A DNA stretch of 40,350 bases. Origin: Bacillota bacterium (lineage in GTDB: Bacteria; Macinerneyibacteriota; Macinerneyibacteria; Macinerneyibacteriales; DSCS01). The translations under genes and the position numbers were made by a program. The stretch is from contig DSCS01000053.1 of the NCBI GenBank assembly GCA_011048995.1, positions 1 to 40,350 of the forward strand, written 5' to 3'. Below the pieces are notes generated by a model. It searched no databases. It was not told where the DNA came from and was given only the letters and a program-made list of their open reading frames with translations. Shown piece by piece: positions 33,586-40,350 of the stretch (positions are counted from its first letter, which is position 1; each line of letters starts with the position of its first letter).

Positions 33586-34146
33586 ATGAGAAGATTTTTT
33601 TCAGGGCTTGTCCTTCTTTTCGGGTTTTTCAGTATTCTCCGGGGAGAGGCACTACTCAAGGATTTTAACATCAATGAATATAAAAATATGTACCAGATCA
33701 CAGTCTCTTTTGACCATGTGCCGGTGTATAAAGAGATGACCTTAGAATCTCCTATGCGTATTGTGCTGGACTTTCAGGAAACGACGATGACACCTCCAAA
33801 GCGGACAGTGGCTATTCAGCGCCCTCCCTTCAGAGAGATCCGTGTTGCTCAATTCAGCCCGACAACAGTCCGTTTTGTCCTGGAACTTTCTGAAAAGCTG
33901 CTCTATACTGTCTCCAAAAACCAAAATTCTCTGATTATTTCTCTTCCCTATGCTAACGAGAATACAGTCGACACAGTAGAGCGCTTTGTGGATGTCAAAG
34001 TCGCTCCCCGAAAAGAAAGTGTCACATTGACCCGGGTCAAGATCGGAACCCCTGTTAAAGTCTTGAACGAAAGAGATAATTGGCTGATGATCATGCTCCC
34101 TGACGGTCAGGATGGCTGGGTTCGGAAGCAAAGTATCCGTCTTTAA
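33586..34146 (+). CDS. Secreted AMIN-domain and SH3-domain protein
   Basis: Protein of 186 aa with a signal peptide (about 1-20). Residues about 25-122 fit an AMIN domain (YQITVSFDHVPVYKEMTLESPMRIVLDF, then PFREIRVAQFSPTTVRFVLEL), which in amidases such as AmiC targets peptidoglycan or division sites. Residues about 130-186 are a bacterial SH3 domain (KIGTPVKVLNERDNWLMIML, GWVRKQSI). There is no catalytic domain, so it may be a cell-wall-binding partner of the peptidase encoded 2 nt downstream. AAGGAGG precedes the ATG. Confidence 0.82.
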   Translation: MRRFFSGLVLLFGFFSILRGEALLKDFNINEYKNMYQITVSFDHVPVYKEMTLESPMRIVLDFQETTMTPPKRTVAIQRPPFREIRVAQFSPTTVRFVLELSEKLLYTVSKNQNSLIISLPYANENTVDTVERFVDVKVAPRKESVTLTRVKIGTPVKVLNERDNWLMIMLPDGQDGWVRKQSIRL

Positions 34147-34148
34147 CG

Positions 34149-35231
34149 ATGAAACACATAACGGCTCTTCTGCTCATTACATTAACTGCCGCATGGGCAT
34201 GGGCCGGCCCGGGCGTTTCTATTTCATTCAAAAAATCCTACACCGTGTTGGATTTCCGGAACATCACCATCAAAGAAATCCGCCCCCATCCTGCCGAAAA
34301 TAAGATTATTCTGACTGTCACCGCATCTCTCAAGGAAAAACACACGGTTGTTGATTACAGAGCCCTGAAAACTGTCTCTTTTTTCACTAACCGCATCGAA
34401 ATCCTTTTATCCTATCAAAGAAATTATTTCCTGAACGCAAACACCCTTTACATCATGGATTCTTTTCCCCAAAAAGCCATAGCGCTAGAGCCACGGGTCC
34501 CCCTTTATGAAAAAAATGATATCTCCTCCACTTTGGAGACGGAGTTGATCCAGGGAGCTTTATGCCATATCATTAAAAACAAAAAAAACTGGCTTTTCGC
34601 TGAAATTCCGGATCAGGGGGATCATGCCGGCTGGCTCAAAGAAGAGCAGGTCAACCTTCTTCTTCCGGGAAACTTTCATTTTGATGCGGTTATTTCCCAA
34701 AAGGATGTTGTGATGACAACCCACGACGGATCCCGCCGAAATCTTCAGGGCGGAACACCTTATTCCATCCTCAAAGAAGGAGCCGACAGAACAGAGATCG
34801 AGTTAACAGACGGGACGCGTGGGTTTATCCCGCACAGATCTCCCCTTCTCTTTCAGGGATTACGTCACAGCCTTGTCGAAACAGCCAGAGAGTTTTTGGG
34901 TGTCCCTTATCTGTGGGGCGGCACAACAGGCCGGGGATTGGACTGTTCAGGACTCACATGGCTGGTTTACCGTATGAACGACATTAAGATCCCGCGTGAC
35001 GGAACACCGCAGTTCAAATCAGGGAAAAGAATCAGTCAAAAAGACCTGCAACCCGGCGATTTAGTTTTTTTCTCCACGTTCAAACCCGGGCCTTCTCATG
35101 TCGGCCTTTATATAGGATCTGGTGAGTTCATTCATGCGGCCACAGAAGGAGTCCGCATTTCCTCTCTCAGCGAAAAATATTGGGCCAAGCGCCTTTACGG
35201 CTGTGTAACCCTCTTGAGTGAAACAGATTAA
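34149..35231 (+). CDS. Secreted NlpC/P60 cell-wall peptidase with SH3-like domains
   Basis: Peptidoglycan endopeptidase of 360 aa. Signal peptide 1-19; an N-terminal AMIN-like strand-rich region (about 22-108); SH3-like segments (about 115-170 and 180-232); and a C-terminal NlpC/P60 domain (about 240-355). The catalytic residues are complete: C266 in GLDCSGL, H317 in SHVGLYI and H329 in FIHAATEGV. It is expected to cut stem peptides in the periplasm. It starts 2 nt after the AMIN-SH3 gene, so the two are co-translated. Its stop overlaps the stop of the ABC ATPase gene on the other strand (TTAA). Confidence 0.92.
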   Translation: MKHITALLLITLTAAWAWAGPGVSISFKKSYTVLDFRNITIKEIRPHPAENKIILTVTASLKEKHTVVDYRALKTVSFFTNRIEILLSYQRNYFLNANTLYIMDSFPQKAIALEPRVPLYEKNDISSTLETELIQGALCHIIKNKKNWLFAEIPDQGDHAGWLKEEQVNLLLPGNFHFDAVISQKDVVMTTHDGSRRNLQGGTPYSILKEGADRTEIELTDGTRGFIPHRSPLLFQGLRHSLVETAREFLGVPYLWGGTTGRGLDCSGLTWLVYRMNDIKIPRDGTPQFKSGKRISQKDLQPGDLVFFSTFKPGPSHVGLYIGSGEFIHAATEGVRISSLSEKYWAKRLYGCVTLLSETD

Positions 35232-35959
35232 TATTTCAAAACTTTGTCCAAAAAGACACGAAGACGCTTTTCTGCGGGATTCTCAAAGATCTCTGACGGC
35301 GTACCGGAACTTACTATTTTCCCTTCATCTAAAAAAAGGACATGATCAGCCACACTTTTAGCAAATCCCATTTCATGAGTCACAAGAATCAGATCCTTTC
35401 TTTCTTCACGGAGCTCTTCAATGACATCTAAAACTTCCGAGGTGTACTCAGGATCCAACGCCGATGTCGGTTCATCAAAAAGAAGAAAAGAGGGCCGGAT
35501 GGCAACGGCCCGGGCAATGGCAATTCGCTGTTTCTGCCCCCCTGAGAGCAGAGCCGGTTTTTTATGGCCGTGAGCACTGAGTCCGAAGCGGTGTAAAAGG
35601 CGGCCTGACTGACTTAACGCCTCTTCACGACCCATATGATGAACGCGCTGCAGGGGCAGCACAATGTTTTCAAGAGCCGTCAAATGAGGAAATAGATTGT
35701 AGGACTGAAAAACCATGCCAATGGTCATTCGATACCGACGCAAATATTCTTCTTCAACAGGAATCTCCCTGCCGTTAATTGCGACTTTCCCGGTTTCCGG
35801 GACCAGAAGGCCCGCGATGATACGTAACAGTGTGGATTTCCCCCCGCCTGAAGGCCCGATAACAGCTAATGAATGGACATCACTTAATTCAAGAGATATA
35901 TCGTCCAATACCGCTTTACCCTCGAAATATTTAGTCAACTGCCTGATGCTAAGTCTCAT
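35228..35959 (-). CDS. Amino-acid ABC transporter ATP-binding protein
   Basis: ATPase of about 243 aa of the polar amino-acid uptake (GlnQ/HisP) family. Walker A is GPSGGGKST, the Q-loop lies in FQSYNLFPHLTALEN, the signature is LSGGQKQR, Walker B is LLFDEPTSALDPE and the switch histidine is in LVTHEMGFA. It powers the importer formed with the adjacent permease. I chose the ATG at 35959; a TTG at 35977 adds six residues without a ribosome binding site. It overlaps the permease gene by 11 nt and is the last gene of the series. Confidence 0.95.
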   Translation of the reverse strand: MRLSIRQLTKYFEGKAVLDDISLELSDVHSLAVIGPSGGGKSTLLRIIAGLLVPETGKVAINGREIPVEEEYLRRYRMTIGMVFQSYNLFPHLTALENIVLPLQRVHHMGREEALSQSGRLLHRFGLSAHGHKKPALLSGGQKQRIAIARAVAIRPSFLLFDEPTSALDPEYTSEVLDVIEELREERKDLILVTHEMGFAKSVADHVLFLDEGKIVSSGTPSEIFENPAEKRLRVFLDKVLKY

Positions 35960-36746
35960 AGGCGAACGTCTTTTCAAGTTTTTTGGACCAATGGGATATA
36001 GGATATGTAATAACGAGATATCCCAAAGCCAGGGGGATATAGGATTCTAATGTGGAATAGGTGTAGGCATTGACTTCCTGAGCATTCAGCGTAAATTCAC
36101 TTACAGAAATGATGGAAAGCAGCGATGAATCCTTGATAAGGGAGACTAATTGCCCGGCTAAAGGCGGGAGAATCCTTTTAAAGACCTGAGGAAAAATGAT
36201 AAACCGATATAGCTGAAACCGTGTCAGTCCCAAAGAACGGCCTGTTTCCCATTGGGTCTGGCCGATGCTGTCGATCCCCGCTCTGATAATCTCCGAGATA
36301 TAGGCTCCCGCAAAAAGCGAAAGGATCATCACCCCGGTGACATAACGGTTATGGACATGAAAAGCATTCGCAATAACATAAAAAAAGACTAAAATCTGAA
36401 CCAGAAGAGGAGTTCCCCGAATAATTTCCACATAATAACGACTTAAAAAATACAGAGGAAGAATTCTTGACTTTTGTCCTAAAGCAAAAAGAAGGCCTAA
36501 AATAAAACTCACAAATAACGAAAAGAAAGAAATCACCAGAGTCATCCCAAGTCCCTGGAGAAACTTAGACCGATAGGCCCAGACACCATGCCAATGAAAA
36601 TCATACTCAAGGCGGGAAAAGGCAAAAGCAAAAAGAGTAAGCAGCACTCCCCCTACTAAAAGCGCATTAAGCAAAGAAGCCGGACAGCGTGGCGGAGCTT
36701 CCCGGGTGTTTTCTCTCAAAAAACAATGATACCAATGCTTTCCCAC
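35949..36746 (-). CDS. Amino-acid ABC transporter permease
   Basis: Inner-membrane permease of 265 aa of the HisM/GlnP family. After an extra N-terminal helix (about 25-46) come the usual five helices, starting at GLGMTLVISFFSLFVSFILGLLFALG. The EAA-loop equivalent is GRSLGLTRFQLYRFIIFPQ, which contacts the ATPase. Only one permease gene is present, so it presumably forms a homodimer. GTG start with a weak AAAAGG upstream, 12 nt after the binding-protein gene. Confidence 0.93.
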   Translation of the reverse strand: MGKHWYHCFLRENTREAPPRCPASLLNALLVGGVLLTLFAFAFSRLEYDFHWHGVWAYRSKFLQGLGMTLVISFFSLFVSFILGLLFALGQKSRILPLYFLSRYYVEIIRGTPLLVQILVFFYVIANAFHVHNRYVTGVMILSLFAGAYISEIIRAGIDSIGQTQWETGRSLGLTRFQLYRFIIFPQVFKRILPPLAGQLVSLIKDSSLLSIISVSEFTLNAQEVNAYTYSTLESYIPLALGYLVITYPISHWSKKLEKTFAYET

Positions 36747-36758
36747 AGGAAAAGCCTT

Positions 36759-37550
36759 TTACGGAGAAAAGAAAAAAGGAATTCCCAAGGACTCAAAGAT
36801 CTCCTTCTCTTTAGACAAATATTTTTCAGCCAGGCGTTCAAAACCTCCGCTCTTTTTGAACTCCAGAAGAAAAGCATTCACTTGGCCATGAAGCTTAGGA
36901 TCTCCTTTTCTCATTGCGATTCCCCAATATTCAAAATCATCCTGGAACGGTTCCAAAACAGCACGAGTCGTTTTGATATTTTTTTGCCATTGGGTGAAAA
37001 TCGTCATTTGGTCATAAATAAAGGCATCTGCTTTTCCCTGTACAACTTCCAGTACGCAAGCGCTTTCTTTATCAAAGACATTGATCCGGGCCGAAGGTAA
37101 TTTCTCCCGGGCATAAAGATGTCCGGTCGTTCCTTTTTTCACGGCAATAACCCGCCCTTTTTTATTCAAATCTTCGACTGATTCAACAGGAGAATCCCGG
37201 TTGAGAAGAAGGGCCAAATAGGCTTTTGAATAGGGGTTGGAAAAGGTGACAGAGCGGCTCCTTTCTTCAGTAATAGTCATCGATGAGATGATCATATCGA
37301 TTTTCCCTGTTTTCAGCGAAGGAATCAGTCCGTCAAAGCTGATATTTGAGATTTGAACAGGGCGGCCTAAATACTCTCCTAATTCATAAGCCATATCGAC
37401 ACTGATTCCGGCCGGAGTCCCGTTTGTATCGGTCATTTCAAAGGGCGGATAAGCTAATTCCATGCCCACACGAAGCACATCTTTTTCCCCTGAAAGGCAT
37501 CCGGAAAAGAAAAGTCCTGACAGGCCGATCCAAAATAGTATTTTTTTCAT
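36759..37550 (-). CDS. Amino-acid ABC transporter substrate-binding lipoprotein
   Basis: Family 3 extracellular solute-binding protein of 263 aa with lipobox LFFSGC (lipid-modified C18). Family hallmarks are VGMELAYPPFEMTD, GISVDMAYELGEYLGR, FDGLIPSLKTGKIDMIISSMTITEERS and the late KADAFIYDQ motif. It delivers an amino acid to the permease beside it; the ligand cannot be read from sequence. AGGAG precedes the ATG, 9 nt after the DUF4197 gene. The sensor domain of the hybrid kinase at 140-2596 belongs to the same fold family. Confidence 0.94.
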   Translation of the reverse strand: MKKILFWIGLSGLFFSGCLSGEKDVLRVGMELAYPPFEMTDTNGTPAGISVDMAYELGEYLGRPVQISNISFDGLIPSLKTGKIDMIISSMTITEERSRSVTFSNPYSKAYLALLLNRDSPVESVEDLNKKGRVIAVKKGTTGHLYAREKLPSARINVFDKESACVLEVVQGKADAFIYDQMTIFTQWQKNIKTTRAVLEPFQDDFEYWGIAMRKGDPKLHGQVNAFLLEFKKSGGFERLAEKYLSKEKEIFESLGIPFFFSP

Positions 37551-37559
37551 GGTTTTCTC

Positions 37560-38282
37560 CTATGTATTGCTAAAGACTTTCCGCAATATATCACTGGTTC
37601 TGGCCGCAGGGTCTTTTCTGATCTTAGCCTCTTCCCGGGCAAGAAGATGGAAGAGTCCGTCCAATGCCTTTCCCGTCACATAAGTCTCCAGGTCTTCATT
37701 CATAATTTGAACAGGCAACGTCTTAATCTTGTTTTCGATCTCCTGATATGCGGCAGTCACCCCGACTTCATTCATCGTGCTTCGGACCAAAGGCCGGAAA
37801 AGACCCTGCAGTTTGGAATAGGACCTGGATTTAAAATACTCCGTTGCGGCATGCTCATCCCCTTTCAGGATTCCCCATGCATCAGAAAAAGTCATCTCCT
37901 TAATAACTCCCCAAAAGACGTCAAGGGCCTGAGGAGCCGCTTTTTCCGCTGCACAATTCATTGAACGATGAAATTCATCGACTTTTTGTCCGAACCCGGC
38001 CATTCTCAAAACACTTTCTGCTTTTTGAATCATTCCCGGAAGAGGAATACGGATAGAACCGTTGGACCAATATCCTCCGTCTTCCGCAGCTTGAAGAACA
38101 GCCCTATGGGCTCCTGTCTTCAGAGCCGCAGTAAGGCCCTGTATGACCTCTTCTTCAGTCAATTCGCCGGATGCACCTCCTGTAATCAACGTCGTCATAA
38201 GCTGAACATCCGAAGTCGTGCAACTAAACGTCACCGTGATCAGTAACAAAAAAAGCATGATCCCGACCATCTTTTTGGCCAT
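37560..38282 (-). CDS. DUF4197-family probable lipoprotein
   Basis: Protein of 240 aa. An N-terminal hydrophobic stretch ends TFSC (C21), a plausible though imperfect lipobox. The body matches the DUF4197 pattern: IRIPLPGMIQKAESVLRMAGFG, EFHRSMNCAAEKAAPQALDVFW, IKEMTFSDAWGILKGDEHAATEYF and FRPLVRSTM. Function is unknown; the family is all-helical and exported. AAAGGAGG precedes the ATG. It lies 21 nt after the diguanylate cyclase gene and 9 nt before the ABC binding protein, so the three are probably on one transcript. Confidence 0.85.
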   Translation of the reverse strand: MAKKMVGIMLFLLLITVTFSCTTSDVQLMTTLITGGASGELTEEEVIQGLTAALKTGAHRAVLQAAEDGGYWSNGSIRIPLPGMIQKAESVLRMAGFGQKVDEFHRSMNCAAEKAAPQALDVFWGVIKEMTFSDAWGILKGDEHAATEYFKSRSYSKLQGLFRPLVRSTMNEVGVTAAYQEIENKIKTLPVQIMNEDLETYVTGKALDGLFHLLAREEAKIRKDPAARTSDILRKVFSNT

Positions 38283-38303
38283 GACGCCTCCTTTAGTCTT
38301 TCC

Positions 38304-40350
38304 CTATCCATCGTGCGAAATTCGTCCTTCTCTATAAAACAACATTGTCTTTTCAAAAATCATCCGACCCATAAGCGTAGCAAATCTTTTATCCAGATGA
38401 ACATCCAAAGACGAGTTCTGAGTATTATAGTAGAGCGCCGTTTCTATTCCCTCATAGGCCCCTCTAAATATTTCTACAAGGGTATCCGAAAGGTGAACAG
38501 GCAACTGGCTCAATTTAGAATAATCTTCCCTGTCAGGATAAAAATAAAGATTTTCATTTTCCTTGATTCCCAGGACAAAGCTTCCGTTAAAACAGCGGGA
38601 CACAATATCATTGCCCGTATCAATAATATATTCGGGCGACATTATTTCCGAGCTGATCTGAGCCAAATCGAGAAGAGCGCGGATTTTTCCGCCTTCCCGC
38701 GACGGATTGGAAATAATCTCATCACTTTCTTTTCGTTTCCTTTCCTTTGTGCTGATGTTTTCCCAAAGCGAGACTCTGTTACGTCCGCTCTCTTTTGCGT
38801 TTAGCAGAGCAAAATCAGCCTTTTCAATTAATTCATCAAGCATGGATCCGTCATCAGGATAAAGAGAAAGGCCCAGACTCACTGTAATGTTTTTCCCCTC
38901 CATTATTTTTTTATTCTCCACAGCGGATCTGATTCTTTCAGCGATCATCTGCCCCTGTTTTTTGTTTTTGACCATCAAGGCAAAGACGAACTCTTCTCCG
39001 CCGTATCTCCCGACAATATCAATGCTTCGGGTGGACACCAAAAAGACATCGGCCACTTCTCTTAAAATACGGTCTCCTTCCTTATGGCCGTATTCATCGT
39101 TCACATTTTTAAAAAAATCGATATCAGCCATAAGAAAGACCAGATGCCCTTCACTCATCCTTTGTCGGTCCAAAAGGCCCTTAGCCAAAGAGATCCAACT
39201 GCTTCTTTTGTAAAGTCGGGTCAAAGGATCCATGAGGGTCTTTTCTTTGAGAAGGTTATAATACACAGTGGCATTCGCGTATTCCCGCATAAAAAAAAGG
39301 CGGTTGAGATCAGGCTGGAAAGGCTTGGTCACTACTTTTTTTGTATCAAAATAAAAACATCCTTTAATAGAGAGCACATTACTGAAAGAGGAACTCTCTG
39401 AAGATGTCGAAGAGCGCACAGTCGCAATATCGGTGACCGGAAAGGAAAAGGCCTGGGCAATACCCCGTGATTCTATAATATCCCGGGGTTCTATAAAATA
39501 AAGAATGTCTTCCGATAAAAAGAGTTGTTTGTTCAAAACTGATTCAATGATCGGCTCTTCAGGACTGTGGTACATCTTATCATAGATCTCGTTTTTTTTG
39601 ACCCATTTTTTTACAGGATCGAATTCATAATAAATCCCGCGAGTCACTCCGTACATAGCCATGGTCTTTTTGATACACTCTTCGGCCATACCCTCTACTG
39701 TTACCATATGGGAATAAGCAGCTTTCTCATAAAACTTTTTGAGAAGGGTTTTATTTTCCCTTTTGACCCTGGGAGAAAGCTTCTTCACAAATTCTTCAGC
39801 TGACATGGTCAATGGCTGTAATCCTCTCTTTTTCAAAAGGCCTGTATGTATTTTCCAAAACGGAGTCTTTTCCATCAATGAAAAGGCCTCTTTTCCCAAA
39901 CGCGCTTTCACTTTTTCCAGCATCAACAGATACAAGGCCGTATAATTATGATCCTGCAAAGAAAGTTCAGGGTGGGTGCTCAGATAGACATAGAGAAAAA
40001 GAGCTTTCGCCGAAAAGAAGTGGGCATCAGCCATGATAAGGTTTTCGGGAGCAGGGTGCTCCCCTGCCATAACCAGAAAGAGCTCGACCGCATACTGATA
40101 TTGCGGTTCTGTATTGACTTTATACTCATTCATTTCGTTAAACATCTTCACGGCCAGCTTTTTGATAACCGGATACATTCGCGGATAATAGAAACAATAA
40201 AAGATCAGACAGGCATAGATATTATAGAGCGGGCCGGGGTTCTCTAAAAAATAGCTCTCCTTTTCAAGGCTGTTGATAAACGCTTCCGCTTTGTCATATT
40301 CTCCACGGTGGAGAGCCCTGATCACTTTCATGGCAAAATACTGGAAAAAA
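38304..40350 (-). CDS. GGDEF diguanylate cyclase with helical-repeat and GAF-like regions (5' end outside the window)
   Basis: C-di-GMP synthase fragment of 675 residues from the first Met in view. The frame stays open to the window edge (40350) and that Met (40331) lacks a ribosome binding site, so the true start probably lies outside. Numbering from that Met: helical, TPR-like repeats (about 1-200), a GAF-like sensory region (about 205-355), a GGDEF domain (about 365-525) with active-site GGEEF at 444-448 and an intact inhibitory I-site R435-SI-D438 exactly five residues before it, then a C-terminal region (545-675) that looks like a degenerate GAF. No membrane helix is seen. The product should be an active, feedback-inhibited cytoplasmic cyclase. 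First visible gene of the ABC transporter series. Confidence 0.92.
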   Translation of the reverse strand, partial: FFQYFAMKVIRALHRGEYDKAEAFINSLEKESYFLENPGPLYNIYACLIFYCFYYPRMYPVIKKLAVKMFNEMNEYKVNTEPQYQYAVELFLVMAGEHPAPENLIMADAHFFSAKALFLYVYLSTHPELSLQDHNYTALYLLMLEKVKARLGKEAFSLMEKTPFWKIHTGLLKKRGLQPLTMSAEEFVKKLSPRVKRENKTLLKKFYEKAAYSHMVTVEGMAEECIKKTMAMYGVTRGIYYEFDPVKKWVKKNEIYDKMYHSPEEPIIESVLNKQLFLSEDILYFIEPRDIIESRGIAQAFSFPVTDIATVRSSTSSESSSFSNVLSIKGCFYFDTKKVVTKPFQPDLNRLFFMREYANATVYYNLLKEKTLMDPLTRLYKRSSWISLAKGLLDRQRMSEGHLVFLMADIDFFKNVNDEYGHKEGDRILREVADVFLVSTRSIDIVGRYGGEEFVFALMVKNKKQGQMIAERIRSAVENKKIMEGKNITVSLGLSLYPDDGSMLDELIEKADFALLNAKESGRNRVSLWENISTKERKRKESDEIISNPSREGGKIRALLDLAQISSEIMSPEYIIDTGNDIVSRCFNGSFVLGIKENENLYFYPDREDYSKLSQLPVHLSDTLVEIFRGAYEGIETALYYNTQNSSLDVHLDKRFATLMGRMIFEKTMLFYREGRISHDG

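Noticed and set aside
1-40350. CRISPR arrays, insertion sequences, prophage genes, attachment-site duplications at the tRNA
   Set aside because: No spaced direct repeats, transposase, integrase or repeated tRNA 3' end was found on either strand.

Overview
The window reads as part of a chromosome from a Gram-negative, probably anaerobic bacterium. The Gram-negative call rests on a TolC/adaptor/RND export set, two beta-barrel-like outer-membrane proteins ending in Phe, and several signal peptides. The anaerobe call rests on indolepyruvate:ferredoxin oxidoreductase and a stand-alone carboxyltransferase of the oxaloacetate-decarboxylase type. The mix of a DUF2259 secreted protein, an M16C presequence-protease-like peptidase, an orphan PtsN-like IIA protein and IorAB would fit a spirochaete, but this is inference and there is no rRNA here to settle it. 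The genetic code is standard (TGA ends many genes). Promoters look like strong sigma70 elements with 16-17 nt spacers. Most genes have a clear AAGGAGG-type ribosome binding site.

Layout. 1-139 holds nothing recognisable. 140-2596 (-) is a hybrid sensor kinase with a solute-binding sensor domain. 2686-4104 (-) holds a PrsW-like membrane protease and a secreted DUF2259 protein. 4197-8465 (-) runs from two tandem outer-membrane paralogues through a cyclase-family hydrolase to a family 2 glycosyltransferase. 8609-9367 (+) is an alpha/beta hydrolase interrupted by one in-frame TGA. 9449-10813 (-) is a CoA-disulfide reductase/NADH oxidase-like flavoprotein. 10893-11908 (-) is a two-gene split permease with a palindromic operator. 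12010-20841 (-) is a four-gene efflux operon with two different RND pump subunits, an adaptor and a TolC protein. 20984-25470 (-) holds an M16C metallopeptidase and a pyruvate/oxaloacetate carboxyltransferase. 25605-26051 (+) is a PTS IIA protein.

26048-33453 (-) is a tightly packed series of nine genes headed by tRNA-Arg(CCU): a TPR protein, iorA, iorB, a small membrane protein, a pseudouridine synthase, purM, a Cys-containing secreted protein, a CDF metal transporter and radC. 33586-35231 (+) is a two-gene cell-wall module (AMIN-SH3, then SH3-NlpC/P60). 35228-40350 (-) is a second series in which a diguanylate cyclase (running off the window edge), a DUF4197 lipoprotein and a complete amino-acid ABC importer follow one another with very short gaps.

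No mobile element, CRISPR array, prophage or rRNA is visible, and no gene-free stretch exceeds 300 bases. The least ordinary items are the uncharacterised tandem outer-membrane family with a perfect palindrome over its promoter, two promoters that place +1 on the start codon (possible leaderless mRNAs), the hydrolase with an internal TGA, and the split permease.
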